Assembly: GCF_001039355.2 (NCBI RefSeq)
Contig: NW_019775417.1
Location: 318,698-382,697, forward strand
Length of the DNA stretch: 64,000 bases
Direction: 5' to 3'
Source: Lingula anatina
Taxonomy: Eukaryota; Brachiopoda; Lingulata; Lingulida; Lingulidae
In this document: positions 21,701 through 33,470 of the stretch, in pieces
Position numbering within the stretch: position 1 is the first letter of the stretch
Layout: the number at the start of each line of letters is the position of its first letter
Made by a program: the position numbers and the translations under genes
The notes under the pieces: model-generated
Databases searched by the model: none
Told to the model about the DNA's origin: nothing
Seen by the model: the letters and a program-made list of their open reading frames with translations, nothing else

Positions 21701-23917
21701 ATCTTCTCGCGCGATTTTTTCTACATTCTCATCTTTAATTGACAACCCTAATTTTCAACAAAGACAACCAACTTTCATCTGCATTGACGAAAAGATTTAA
21801 ATGACAAAGTTCTTGTTTTAAAAGCACTTTTGTTTTCAACCTGTTTATGACAACACTTCTGTTATGGCCTACCACGCAATATCAGTTGTTCTTTCATGAC
21901 TCTTCCCATATTCTCTCAATTTAAAATATTTATCTCAAAGCCACAATTTACTCAACTTATTGCTAAGTGTCTAGTCCTTTACATGGTGTACGTACTACTT
22001 GTATATGAGGGACCTTAATTGTCATTTTTGGTATGGTCAGTAGGAAGGGTGGATATTCACCCACGTGTACACAAACCTTCATACACAGACACATACACAC
22101 AAGTAACAACAGGAACCAAAATAATGATAACAGTCTGCGACACTCCTCCTACCTTTTTGTGCATTTTGCATTATGAAATCTAAGAACGATGTCTGAAATA
22201 CAAAAGATATTTTTATCCCTCATATATTTCTACAATACCCGCACGTTGTGAAACACTATATCTAATAAAGCAAATGGATACGGGTTAATGATGTTATTTT
22301 GTTGTGGAAGTTTGTTTCATTTATTTTTGCACTGTTTACAAAGAAGCATTTCGATGCACACGCAAATCGGCCTAATCGGGTCATAAATAAGCTCAGCACT
22401 GTGCTATATTTCATGGGCATATTTGAGTTGAAGAAAGGCAAGATATGTACGCAGTTATTTGGTTCACATACTATTTTATAATAATTATTGTTATTTCTTA
22501 AAAACTGCACTGCACTTTTGTCTCAATGCTGTTTACAAATAAAATATCAGAATTACATGTAATTTTTTAAAAACCTCAACACTATCTATTGTCCGAATGC
22601 ATGAGGGTAGTTCTTTCCATAAAATGGGTGCTGCAATTGAAAATGCCCTGTGGCCGTAGGTTTTGTTATTATTTGTCAATTCTGGTAAAACAAAAAGCAG
22701 AGTTGGATGTGGTGGACCTGTTGAGACTGGCTGAGTTTGGATGTAGCCACATTAATCCAATACAATGCAAAAATAAACTATAACAAGTGGTTAAAGCCTT
22801 CAAACCGAATGTCGTAAAGTCCCCATATACCTCCATAGAGACAATAAAATAGAGTAAGCTTGTGAAACAAGATTCCACAATTTTAAACATAATAATCGAA
22901 ATAAAATACTGCCGGGCATCGGAGCGGCCTAAAACTTGGCACGCTTTCCGCAAACACTGCAGGCTACATCACCCCATCGCTCGTTTGTAAATTCCGTGCA
23001 TGGCATACGCACAATCAAACCGTAAATACAAATTCTCGGCTTGACGTTTGAGTCGGTCCACTCCACCATCCAATTCAGGAAATGACGTAACCGCATTGGA
23101 ATGGCTTCTTTTTCGTAATGGGAGGTTAGAGTGGACCGACGCAAACGTCAAGCCGAGAATTTAGTATTTTAGCAGTATTTTATTTCGATTATTATGTTTA
23201 AAATTGTGGAATCTTGTTTCACAAGCTTACTCTATTTTATTGTCTCTATGGAAGTATATGGGGACTTTACGACATTCGGTTTGAAGGCTTTAACCACTTG
23301 TTATAGCTTATTTTTGCACTGTCCAAGGTTGTCCTAGGTGGTTTCAAGTTTATGCACCCGGTTTTAATATCATTTAGCGATTTTATGACAATCGTTTACT
23401 ATCCAATCAAGATGACAGCCGAACGTGGTCAAGGGTTTGGGATAGTTTGGAGATTTTTAAAGACCGTAGAAAACGGCTCTGGATATTTTACTGATGTCGA
23501 TGGCCATATCGCGCCTGTTATAAAAATCACTCTTTGGTTTTTAACCTCATCTTTTTACCGTGACCATGCTGTTTCCGATTTTAAATAGTTCGGCATCTTG
23601 AGAAAAACGAGAGAAAAAGTGAACTAACTGTTTTGCCATCACTAAAAAAATAGTGAATTGGAGTTAAGTTATTGACTCAACTGAATTATATTTATATATA
23701 TTAAAGGTACTTGTGTGAAAAGACAAAATTTCAGGGTTATCAATGCACTCAACGTACTTTCGTCTTGGGAGTTGAACCCCCTTTTAATAATGTACCCTGA
23801 AAGCAGTAATTACATTCATACCATACATATTACATTCACATATTTACCTGGAGCTGAGACTCCACTGTCAATACAAGAAATCCAAACTAACGCTGCAAGC
23901 AGTGGATGTCCAAACAT
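18607..23917 (-). CDS. Pentraxin gene D (secreted, CRP-like), 3 exons
   Basis: Exons: 23848-23917 (signal peptide MFGHPLLAALVWISC..., 23 aa), 19274-19663, and 18607-18833 ending in TAA; 228 aa. Splice sites are canonical (TTTCAG acceptor, GTAAAAT donor), both introns phase 1. The last exon has no internal Met, so it is easily missed. Landmarks are GGNRVLHFPEP, FTACVWIKT, SESCRQCIELGY, NWHHWC and WVVGHTQCEASP, then LPKHPSFVGFVGGVNVWN and EEHC. It has the C-R-Q-C motif in the first loop and an extra Cys (TQC) in the second loop where CRP has calcium ligands. Seven cysteines are predicted in the mature chain. Intron 1 holds two foldback hairpins, a ~1.07-kb tandem duplication, a LINE fragment and a large palindromic insertion. 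ATTAAA at 18538-18543 may be the poly(A) signal. Confidence 0.83.
20188..20372. repeat. Foldback hairpin element, copy 1 (gene D intron 1)
   Basis: The outer stem pairs GATTCTCGCTAAATTG with CAATTTAGCGAGAATC. An inner stem pairs GTAAGGGGCTTGGATG and GAAGCTGCTA with TAGCAGCTTC and CATTTAAGCCTCTTAC. The unpaired tip is about 15 nt and AT-rich. The outermost bases (GATCTATCTATCTCC / GGAGATTGATC) also pair. No coding capacity. It may be a MITE or a structured RNA. Confidence 0.8.
20216..22250. repeat. ~1.07-kb direct tandem duplication in intron 1 of gene D
   Basis: Sequence from GCTAAATTGCAATCAACG (20215) to about 21285 is repeated from 21291 to about 22250 with few differences. Both copies contain the hairpin, the CACGCAAGAAAGGCAGAG segment and the CACCCACGTGTACAC segment. 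The left copy has a further short duplication: CTCTCAATTTAAAATATTTA appears at about 20835 and 20960. Related single copies are in gene E (about 26880-27860), near 31640-32620 and near 47715-48690. Confidence 0.8.
21290..21450. repeat. Foldback hairpin element, copy 2 (gene D intron 1)
   Basis: Duplicate of copy 1 within the tandem duplication. Its left outer arm is shortened (starts at CGCTAAATTG), while the right arm is complete. The core stem GAAGCTGCTA / TAGCAGCTTC is intact. Confidence 0.75.
22500..22745 (-). mobile_element. L2/CR1-like LINE fragment (ORF2 C-terminus), part 1
   Basis: On the minus strand, with frame breaks, it reads TYGHRAF then AAPILWKELP. This is the conserved tail of non-LTR retrotransposon ORF2 (compare YGDRAF...APRVWNGLP at 42.2 kb). 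It is cut at 22745 by a palindromic insertion; homologous LINE sequence resumes at about 23400. The same fragment is seen uncut in gene E (28190-28340). Confidence 0.65.
22766..23318. mobile_element. 553-bp foldback element with 147-bp terminal inverted repeats
   Basis: 22766-22912 and 23172-23318 are reverse complements with two mismatches by direct comparison. Inside, a second inverted repeat (23032-23063 with 23129-23160, 32 nt, one mismatch) makes a nested palindrome. The centre includes GTCGGTCCACTC motifs on both arms. It interrupts a LINE fragment (GTTTGGATGTAGC continues differently in the uncut copy at about 28345). No clear target duplication was found. It is absent from gene E, so the insertion is specific to this copy. 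Confidence 0.8.
23400..23600 (-). mobile_element. LINE-associated fragment, part 2
   Basis: Sequence beginning GGTCAAGGGTTTGGGATAGT is shared with 28620-28790, where it follows reverse-transcriptase sequence, and with 33360-33470. Here it lies on the far side of the foldback element. It is non-functional. Confidence 0.55.
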
Positions 23918-24041
23918 GGTAGTGTTCCTCACAGAAACAAAGAAAGTATACCAATATGCTGCAGTATGACTGCTAACAAATGCTCGTTTCTCTGATGATC
24001 TGAGGCGAATTTAATTTATTTCCATTCGGTTTGTTTTGTGT

Positions 24042-24068
24042 GTTTCAAAGCGAGGCTTGGGATAAAAA
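24042..24068 (-). promoter_or_regulatory. Core promoter of pentraxin gene D
   Basis: Minus-strand ATTTTTATCCC (TATA-like), then AAGCCTCG and CTTTGAAACAC. The TATA lies about 145 nt upstream of the ATG at 23917. Same arrangement as gene E. Confidence 0.5.
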
Positions 24069-25311
24069 TCACACTACATTTTGTATGCGGGCGTCGCTTT
24101 ACTTCTTTATGTAATGCTACTTAACAACAAGATATATCTGAGCCACTACAACTGATTACAATGCCATGCAGGATTGAAAGCCGTGAGTGGTAAAGGGTTT
24201 CAATATGATCTCTCTTTTTAATGAAGATAGATGCGTTAAAAAAGCCTAAATTGGCCTAAATGGCTTTTCGTATCATGGATGTCAATTACTTATCTACATA
24301 TACGTGCAATGAAACTAAACATTTTAAGAGTAAAAAAAAAATGTAAAAAAAGTTGTATTATTCATCACCCCATACTGTTCTGTTACTAAAACCCTAATGT
24401 TTTTTAAAAGCACGAAATGTTTATTGATTTTTTTACAATATCGTTACTTAACAACAAAAATTAACAATTTTATACTGAGAAAGGGAAAACTTTTATGAAA
24501 AAATTCTAATTGGTCAATTTCTGCGGATCTGGTGACGATATTCAAATAGATCTACGGACTGCCTTGTCGTTATAATAACACTTGGACAGTTGACTAAAAA
24601 CCGCGGTGAAAAACGCGCCGCTATTTTGTAAGGCATATGGATGCCGTTTTATCAGATAAAATTCAACTTACTGAAAATATTATGTTGATTTAGAATGTAT
24701 CTAGAATTAAGCTTTTACATATTCAGATCTATGTATTTGTATATATAGCAGGATGCAAGTCAGCCATTAGCCATTAAAATTAATTTACATTGCAATCTGT
24801 TATTGATGAAAGAGTAAACTCGTAATTGATCGAGAGAGTTAAGTTTTAATTGATAAAGACGTGATGTGGCAAGTTGCAAGTCAGTCATGGGGGTTAAATC
24901 AGAGGAATAAAAGAGTTGACTGAGAAATATGCATTTGAACGTCACATGTACTCTCATTATGTTTCTTAGCCCTTATTCCGAGATATTCATGTTCGAAATG
25001 AGGTCATGTGGAAAACAACTGTAGATGTGAATTGATCACGTATTAGTTAGAAACAGGCTGGATAAATATTTTTTTTGTAAAATTCCAATAATTACAAAAT
25101 TAACAAAGGGTCATATATACACATCGAACCCATATGGTCACTTTCAGCAAATTTTTATTAACTTGGTATGTCGATTCTGAAAAATGTAGTTCATTCCAAT
25201 CGAAAAGTACAATCTCAAAGCAAAAGGAAGAGGTGTTAATGCTTTAATGGTGATCCATATAGGATACTGACCAATTTCATATTACAGAAGATTAATTGTA
25301 GTGGTAACATT

Positions 25312-28300
25312 TTAACAATGTTCCTCATATGTTGCGACCTTGAAGTTAGTCTTGGTGACGGTATCCCAGGATATGAGACTTCCCTCGTTAGTATTGGCAC
25401 AAATTGCCAGGCCGGGGATGTCGACTTTATCATGGTTCCAGACGTTGACGCCACCAACGAATCCCACGAATGATGGATGTCTAGGATATGCAATGGGCGT
25501 TGCCTCGTGATGGGTGTGTCCAATCACCCACTTACCACCTGAAATTTTGTCATTATGAATATGAATGTTATTGGAATTATTTGGACAATGATTTATACTT
25601 TTTATAATAAAAACAGCAGTGCTTTGTTCAAGTTACATATTAACAGAGGGGTATACTCTGCATTCTTTAGAGCTAAGTACTCCCGCCGAGATGGGTCTCA
25701 AATCACAGCAAGGAATATTAAACATATTAACACCAGTTTATGGATCATATAAGATAACTTGATATTACCAAATTCTTCAGATGAAATATAAATCTTGAAC
25801 ATCAAAAGCAACTCATTAATTGTTTGAACATTTTAGTGTAGAAATTACTGTTTCCAGCGCAGCTGTTTACATTCTTTTTACAAACTTGGCTCATATTTGT
25901 ATGCTCGGAAGCCAAAGAACTATAACAAATATATATCTTTCTGTGTTCATACACCATTTTCTAATTACCTCCGGGTATGCGTGAAATTTTAACATGTTGA
26001 CTCAGCGCGTGGAGACCATCCCTGTAGATGTTAACCTCTCTCTTGGCACCACTCCACACCACACACCAGTGGTGCCAGTTCCCATCGGCCGGTAGGGGCG
26101 CTTCAGCACGAGAGGACCCACTCAATACATTATCGCCTTTCAAAACAACGGAGTAGCCGTGACCAACATGGCTGTATTCAAGTTCAATACACTGGCGACA
26201 ACTCTCTGTGCCGTAGGATAGAATGGGGCCGCTTGTGGTGCGAATGGTCTTGGTCCATACGCAGGCTGTGAAGGCGTTTAAATCAGGTGCATTTGTGTGC
26301 AGTAGTGACCATGATAGGGTGTTATCTGGCTCAGGGAAATGCAGAACTCGATTACCACCTGAATTTTAAAAATGAACGCTGACATGAAGGACAAGATCAC
26401 TGCCACAACACCAAAACTAAGAAAGTAAAGCCAACATCATAATCTGGCGGTCACTTGCGATCACATTGCGAGCTGAATAAGAAGCTTTGACATATTTTGC
26501 TCGGCAAACAGTCGCAAACCAGTTGCAACAAGGTTACAGTATTTGCAACATCTTAGATACCACATTTAAATTACAAGTTACAAGCCACATCGTTTGCCGA
26601 TTAGTAAACAACCTGTCAGTAACCACTTGATAATTAAAAAAACCGGTCGCAGAATTGTAGCGATCGATTGCCGACTGGTAACCACATGGTCGCAAAGATC
26701 ATATGTGCCACAAACTTAAAACGGTTGCAGCTTTCACATCAACTCCCCCTCAGAAGACAAGCAATACATTCTAGTAAAATTCAAGTAGCGCCTTCATGAA
26801 ACCCTTTTAACCGATCTGTTCATGACCATTCCCAGACCTTATTGTACTTAATGTGGATCTATCTATCTCCAAGGGGATTCTCGCTAAATTGCAATCAACG
26901 TAAGGGGCTTAGATGTCTGTCACGCCTGTGAAGCTACTAGGATATAATTTAATATCGTTTAGCAGCTTCAGTAAGCTTTCCAGTCATCTAAGCCTCTTAC
27001 GTTTTAATCAATTTAGCGAGGAACCTCTTGAAGATGGATCGAACCTGGTATATCGATATAAGTAAGGGAACACCCCATTTTCCTTCAGTAAAGATTAGGC
27101 CTCACTGTCATAACACGAAGTTAGACCGACCGCAGTAAATTAGCATACACGGTGGTTGTCTCACGCAAGAAAGGCAGAGTTAACCAAAATATTCTAGTTT
27201 GCACCTTTAAAGATATTATCTGTCTGTGGTTATCTCAGATCAAGGTTAATGCACATTTTGTTTTTTAATGCACACTGCACAACGTTGTTTGACTATAAAG
27301 CACATCTTCTGGCACGATTTTTTCTACATTCTCAACTTCAATTGACAACCCTAATTTACAACAAAGACAACCAGCTTTCATCTGCATTGACGAAAGGATT
27401 TCAATGACAAAGTTCTTGTTTTAAAAGCATTTTTCTTTTCAACCTTTTTATGACAACACTTCTGTTATGGCCTTCCACGCAATATCAGTTGTTCTTTCAT
27501 GACTCTTCCCATATTCTCTCAATTTAAAATATTCATCTCAAAGCCACAATTTACTCAGCTTATTGCTAAGTGTATAGTCCTTTACATGTTGTACGTACTA
27601 TTTGTATATGACGGACCTTAATTGTCATTTTTAGTATGGTCAGTAGGTAGGGTGGATATTCACCCACGTGTTCACAAACCTTCATACACAGACACATACA
27701 CACAAGTAACAACAGGGACCAAAATAATGATAACAGTCTGCGACACTCCTCCTACCTTTTTGTGCAGTTTGCATTATGAAATCTAAGAACGATGTCTAAA
27801 AAACAAAAGAAAATGTTCTCCCTCATATATTTCTACAATACCCGCACGTTGTTAAACACTATATCCAATAAAGCAAATTGATACGGGTTTATGTTGTAAT
27901 TTTGTTGTGGAAGTTTGTTTCATTTATTTTTGCACTGTTTACAAAGAAGCATTTCGATGCACACGCAAATCGGCCTAATCGGGTCATAAATAAGCTCAGC
28001 ACTATGCTATATTTCATGGGCATATTTGAGTTGAAGAAAGGCAAGACATGTAGGCAGTTATTCGGTTCACATACTATTTTATAATTATTATCATTATTTC
28101 TTAAAAACTGCACGGCACTTTTGTCTCAATGCTGTTTACAAATGAAATATTAGAATTACATGTAATTTTTTAAAAACCTCAACACTATCTATTGTCCGAA
28201 TGCGTGAGGGTAGTTCTTTCCATAAAATGGGTGCTGCATTTGAAAATGCCCTGTGGCCGTAGGTTTTGTTATTCTTTGTCAATTCTGGTAAAACAAAAAG

Positions 28301-29121
28301 TAGAGTTGGATGTGGTGGACCTGTTGAGACTGGCTGAGTTTGGATGTAGCAGAGAATTAAAATATGAAGGGCATTCTGGTGAATTTAAAAACAAACAGCA
28401 GTATTTTTAAAATAATTCTCTATCGTACTGGAAGCCAATGTAGTTGAAATAAGATAGGTGAAATGTTTGATCTGAGAGGGGATTTGGTCAGTAGTCGTGC
28501 TGCAGCATTTTGGACAGATTCAAATTTTTCAATTTGGAACAGAGAAATACCATACTGTAGACTCTCTCCGTAGTCAAAATGTGAAGTAATGAATGCATGG
28601 GCAAGCCTCTCCATTTGACCTTTGTCAAGGGTATGGGATAGTTTGGATATTTTTAAAGACCGTAGAAAACGGCTCTGGATATTTTACTGATGTCGATGGC
28701 CATATCGCGCCTGTTATAAAAAATCACTCCTTGGTTTTTAACCTCATCGTTTTACCGTGACCATGCTGTTTCCGATTTTTAATAGTTCGGCATTTTGAGA
28801 AAAACGAGAGAAAAAGTGAACTAACTGTTTTGCCATCACTAAAAAAATAGTGAATTGGAGTTAAGTTATTGACTCAACTGAATTATATTTATATATATTA
28901 AAGGCACTTGTGGGAAAAAGACAAAATTTCAGGGTTATCAATGCACTCAACGTACTTTCGTCTTGGGAGTTGAACCCCCCTTGTAATAATGTACCCTGAT
29001 GGGAAAGCAGTAATTACATTCATACCATACATATTACATTCACATATTTACCTGGAGTTGAGACTCCTCTGTCAATACAAGAAATCCAGACTAACGCTGC
29101 AAGCAGAGGATGTCCAAACAT
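25312..29121 (-). CDS. Pentraxin gene E (secreted, CRP-like), 3 exons
   Basis: Exons: 29052-29121 (signal peptide MFGHPLLAALVWISC..., 23 aa), 25969-26358, and 25312-25538 ending in TAA; 228 aa. Donors GTAATTAG and GTAAATA and acceptors TTTCAG and ATTCAG are canonical; introns phase 1. Landmarks are GGNRVLHFPEPDN, FTACVWTKT, TESCRQCIELEY, NWHHWCVVWSG and WVIGHTHHEATPIAYP, then VGGVNVWN and EEHC. The C-R-Q-C motif replaces the first calcium loop and no CRP calcium ligands remain. There is no NVS sequon (KISRIPGG instead). It is closest to gene D in leader and exon 2. Intron 1 (2.7 kb) holds one foldback hairpin and an uninterrupted LINE fragment. ATTAAA at 25243-25248 is the likely poly(A) signal. 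Confidence 0.86.
26856..27040. repeat. Foldback hairpin element, copy 3 (gene E intron 1)
   Basis: Same architecture as copy 1: GATCTATCTATCTCC outer arm, ATTCTCGCTAAATTG with CAATTTAGCGAG, and GTAAGGGGCTTAGATG with CATCTAAGCCTCTTAC. One stem position has decayed (GAAGCTACTA on the left against TAGCAGCTTC). Confidence 0.8.
28090..28740 (-). mobile_element. L2/CR1-like LINE fragment (reverse transcriptase end) in gene E intron 1
   Basis: From about 28614 to 28420 on the minus strand one frame reads ERLAHAFITSHFDYGESLQY, then EKFESVQNAAARLLTKSPLR and HWLPVR. This is the segment after the reverse-transcriptase core in L2/CR1-like ORF2 proteins. Lower coordinates carry the YGHRAF...LWKELP tail in shifted frames. 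It is truncated and inactive. Confidence 0.75.
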
Positions 29122-29245
29122 GATAGTGTCCCTTACAGAAACAAAGACAGTATACCAATATGCTGCAGTATGACTGTTAACAAATGCTCGTCTCTCTGAT
29201 AATTTGAGGCGAATTTAATTTATTTCCATTTGGTTTGTTTCGTGT

Positions 29246-29272
29246 CTTTCAAAACGAGGCTTGGGATAAAAA
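29246..29272 (-). promoter_or_regulatory. Core promoter of pentraxin gene E
   Basis: Minus-strand CTTTTTATCCC, then AAGCCTCG and TTTTGAAAG. About 145 nt upstream of the ATG at 29121. Matches genes A and D except for the last base of GAAAC. Confidence 0.5.
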
Positions 29273-30121
29273 GCACACTGCATTTTGTATGCGGGCGTCG
29301 CTTTACTACTTTATGTAAAGCTATCTAATAAAATATATCTGAGTTACTGCAACTGATTACAATGCTATGCAACGCAGAAAGCCGTGAGTGGTGTAAGGCT
29401 TAAATATGACCTCCCTTTTTATGATAGATAGATTTGTTAAAAAACCTAATTGCCAAAATAAATTGGCCATAAGGCTTTTTTCTCCTTTCTTTTATGTCAA
29501 TTACTAAGTTATGGAAGATAAAAAGGCTTTAATTGGCCAAAATGAATCATGTTTGCCAATTACTTATCTACATATACGTGCAATGAAATTAAACATTTTC
29601 AGAGTAAAAAAATTGTAAAAATAATTGTATTACTCACCACCCCATACGGTTCTGTTACTAAAACCTTACTGTTTTCTAAAAACACGAAATGTTTATTGAT
29701 TTTTTTACAATATCATTACTTTAAATCAGCAACAAAAATTAACAATTTTATACTGAGAGAGGGAAAACTTTCATGAGAAAATGCTAATTGGTCAATTTCT
29801 GCGAATCTGGTGACGATATTCAAATAGATCTACGGACTGCCTTGTGGTTATGATAACCCTTTGACAGATGACTAAAAAACGCGGCGAAAAAACGCGCCGC
29901 TATTTTGTAAGGTACTGTACATGGATGCCGTATTATCAGACATGGGAGAAGAACTGGAAATACAATACAACAGGATAGAGCGATATTTGAATCATACCGG
30001 CTCATCTTCATACTAACCCTTTATGATAACCCTTTGACAGATGACTAAAAGAAATGTTAATGCTTTAATGACGATCCATACTGCCAAATCTCACATTGCA
30101 GTAATCACATATGGTAACATT

Positions 30122-30337
30122 TTAACAATACTCCTTATACGATGCGACCTTGAAGTTAGTCTTGGTGACAGTATCTCAGGAAATGAGACTCCCCTCGTTA
30201 GTATTGGCACATATTGCCAGGCCAGGGATGTCGACTTTATCATGGTTCCAGACGTTGACGCCGCCGACAAATCCGACAAATGAAGGATGCTTAGGAGGAC
30301 AATCAGGTGTCGCCTCGTAATGAGTGTGTCCAACCAC

Positions 30338-30339
<2 letters not shown>
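30122..30339 (-). pseudogene. Orphan pentraxin last exon with a nonsense codon
   Basis: The frame runs from VVVGHTHYEATPDCPPKHPS through VGGVNVWNHDKVDIPGLAIC. The Trp of ISWDTV then reads TGA, so the exon ends early. At its 5' end the splice acceptor is missing: the exon runs straight into a (TA)n tract at 30341. No middle or signal exon is attached. It has the PDC cysteine seen in genes G and H. Confidence 0.8.

Positions 30340-30340
<1 letters not shown>

Positions 30341-30405
<65 letters not shown>
30341..30405. repeat. (TA)n microsatellite
   Basis: An uninterrupted run of about 32 TA units. It replaces the intron and upstream exons of the pseudogene beside it. Confidence 0.95.
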
Positions 30406-30408
<3 letters not shown>

Positions 30409-30722
30409 GCTGGTTGCATGTCGGCCATCAAAAGTTAATTTATGTTGCATTCTGTAATTGTTGGAAGGAGCTAAGTTTTAATTGATTAAGATGTGATGTG
30501 GCGAGTTGCAAATCAGTCATTGAAGTTAATTCAAAGGACTAAAAGATGTGACTGAGAGATATACATTTTAACTTCACATACACTCTCATTATGTTTCTTT
30601 CTCAGCTCTTATTCCGTGATGTTCATGTCGAAATGAAGTCATGTGGAATTCAACTGTAGGTATGAATAGCTCACGTATTAGTTAGAAACATGCTGAAGGT
30701 TTTTTAAAAATAAAATTCCAGT

Positions 30723-30780
30723 AATTATAAAATTAAAAAATTAATTTTTTAATTTTTTAATTTTAATTATAAAATTAAAA
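30723..30780. repeat. AT-rich imperfect palindrome
   Basis: TAATTATAAAATTAAAA is followed by its near inverse TTTTTTAATTTTAATTA and then AAAATTAAAAAA. It expands a spacer that in other copies simply reads ACAAAATTAACAAAGGG. Confidence 0.55.
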
Positions 30781-30986
30781 AAGGGTCACATATACACATC
30801 GAATCCATATGGTCGCTTTCAGCAAATTTTTATTAACTTGGTATGTAGATTCTGAAAAATGTAGTTCATTCCAATCTAGAGGTACAATCCCAAAGCAAAA
30901 AGAAGAGGTGTTGATACTTTAATGGTGATCCATAAAGGATATAGACCAATGTCATATTACAGAAAAGTAAATGTAGTGGTAACATT

Positions 30987-31213
30987 TTAACAATGTTCCT
31001 CATATGTTGCGACCTTGTAGTTGGTCTTGGTGACAGTATCCCAGGATATGAGACTCCCTTCGTTAGTATTGGCACATATTGCCAGGCCGGGGATGTCTAC
31101 TTTATCATGGTTCCAGACGTTGACGCCTCCGACGAATCCCACGAATGATGGATGCTTAGGAAGTGTATAAGGACTTGCCTCACACTGAGTGTGTCCAACA
31201 ACCCATTTACCAC
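30987..31213 (-). pseudogene. Orphan but intact pentraxin last exon
   Basis: All 227 nt are open: acceptor ATTCCAG, GGKWVVGHTQCEASPYTL, VGGVNVWNHDKV, GSLISWDTV, terminal EEHC and TAA. It matches gene D best, including the TQC cysteine. No middle exon is found upstream; at about 31490 the sequence jumps to what lies beyond the middle exon in gene E (ACATCAACTCCCCCTCAGAA). A deletion therefore removed the rest. It keeps a usable acceptor and phase, so it could in principle serve as an alternative last exon, but no transcript evidence is available here. Confidence 0.7.
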
Positions 31214-31615
31214 CTGGAATTGTGTATTAGAATGACACAAATTAAAAATCAAGACTTAATTATTCATAACAAGTTGAAACAATAATGTTTTGTAAAAATT
31301 GCATATTCACAGAAGTTATATATACTGCTTTCGTCATATCGAAGGACTCGATCCGTTGATGGGTCGTTAATTAGAGTAAGGGATATTAAAATATTTTGAC
31401 ACTATGCCAGATATCAATTGATTGATCTAGTCGTTATTTTACAAGTGAATACTATGATATGATCACCAAAAGCAACCCCGTGAATCGTTTGACTTCACAT
31501 CAACTCCCCCTCAGAAGACAAGCAATGCATTCTAATAAAATACCAGAAGATGCTTCATGGAACCTTTTTAACCGATCTGTTAATGACCATTCCCAGACCT
31601 TATAGTACTTACTGT

Positions 31616-31802
31616 GGATCTATCTTTCTCCAAGGGGATTCTCGCTAAATTGCAATCAAATTAAGGGGCTTAGATGTCTCTCACGCCTACTGAAGCTGCT
31701 AGGAGGTAATTAAATATCGTTTAGCAGCTTCAGTAGGCTTGCCAGACATCTAAGCCTCTTACGCTTTAATCAATTTAGCGAGAAAGCCCTTGGAGATGGA
31801 TC
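31616..31802. repeat. Foldback hairpin element, copy 4
   Basis: GATTCTCGCTAAATTG pairs with CAATTTAGCGAGAA, and AAGGGGCTTAGATGTCT with AGACATCTAAGCCTCTT. The inner CTACTGAAGCTGCTA pairs with TAGCAGCTTCAGTAG, one of the best-paired copies. It sits at the same relative place as in gene E although the pentraxin exons nearby were lost. Confidence 0.8.
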
Positions 31803-32869
31803 GAACCTGTTATATCGATCTAAGTAAGGGAACCCAATCTATGACAGCCCAATTTCCTTCGGAGAAGATTAGGCCTCACTGTCATAACACGAAGTTAGAA
31901 AGACAGCAGTATATCAGCATACACGGCGGATGTCTCACGCAAAAACGGCAAAGTTAACCAAAATATGCTAGTCTGCGCCTTTTAACATATTATCTTGCTG
32001 TGGTTATCTCAGATCAAGGTTAATGCACATAATAATTTTAATGCATATTGCACAACGTTGTTTGATTATAAAGTGTATCTTCTCGCACGATTTTTTCTAC
32101 ATTCTCCACTTAAATTACCAACCCTAATTTTCAACAAAGATAACCAGCTTTCATCTGCATTGACGAAAAGATTAAAATGACAAAGTTCTTGTTTTAAAAG
32201 AATTTTTGTTTTCAGCCTTTTTATGACAACACTTCCGTTATGGCCTATCACGCAATATCAGTTGTTCCATCGTGTCTCCTCCCATATTCTCTCAATTTAA
32301 AATATATTTCACACACACAATTTACTCAACTTAGTGCTCAGTACGTAGTCCTTTGCATGGTGTACCACTTGTATATGAGGGACCTTAATTGTCATATTTG
32401 GTCAGTAGGAAGGGTGGATATTCACCCACGTGTACATAAACCTTCATACACAGGCCCATACACACAAACAACAACATGAACCAAAATAATGATAACAGTC
32501 TGCGACGCTCCTCCCTTTTTTGCATTTTGCATTATGATATCTAAGAACGACGTCTAAAATACAAAATATATTTTCTCCCTCATATATGTCTACAATACCA
32601 GCACGTTGTTAAACGGTACATCCAATAAAGCAAATGCATGCGGGTTTATGTCGTAATTTTGATGGGGAAGTTACTTTCATTTATTTTTGCATTGTTTTCA
32701 AAGAAGCATTTCGATGCAGACGAAAATCGGCCTAATCGGGTCATAAATAAGCTCAGCACTGTGCTATATTTCATGGGCTTATTTGGGTCGAAGAAAGGCA
32801 GGAAATGTACGCAGTTATTCGGTTCACATATTATTTTATAATGATAATAATATTTTTTTAACTGCACTG

Positions 32870-33470
32870 CACTTCCGTCTCAAAGCAGTTTACAAATAAA
32901 AGTATCAGTACTATATGTATTTTTCTAAAAACCTTAACACTGTCTATTGTCCAAATGCGTGAGGGTAGTTCTTTCCATGAAATGGGTGCTGCAATTGAAA
33001 ATGGCCTGTGGTCGTAGGTTTTATATTTCTTTGTCTATCCTGGTAAAGCAAAGAGTAGAGGTGGATCTGGCGGATCTGGTGAGATTGGCTGATCTTGGAT
33101 GTAGTAAAGAAAATTAAAAAATGAAAGGCATTCCCATCTGGTGAATTCAAAAACCAACAGCAGTATTTTAAAAACAATTCTCTTTCGTACTGGAAGCCAT
33201 CTTAATTTGAATAAAATAGGTGAAATGTTTGATCTGAGAGGGGTTTTGGTCAGTAGTCGTGCTGCAGCATTTTGGACAGATTGTAGTTTTTCAATTTGGA
33301 ACAGACAGTAGACTGTTTCCGTAGTCAAGATGTTATGAAGGCCTATCCATTTGACATTTGCCAATGGTATGGAATAGTTTGGGAAAATTTTAAAGACCGT
33401 AGAAAACGGCTCTGCATCTTTTACTGATGTCGACGGCCATATCGCACCTGTTATCAAAATTACTCCTTTC
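32870..33470 (-). mobile_element. L2/CR1-like LINE fragment (reverse transcriptase end)
   Basis: Minus-strand frame includes EKLQSVQNAAARLLTKTPLR, SNISPILFKLRWLPVRKRI and VFKILLLVFEF, matching the fragment in gene E intron 1. The tail part below 33050 is frame-shifted (HGKNYPHAFGQ in place of WKELP). Inactive. Confidence 0.72.

Noticed and set aside
22929-23144. 71-codon frame in the centre of the foldback element, possible captured gene
   Set aside because: No recognisable domain, and half of it lies in the inner inverted repeat.
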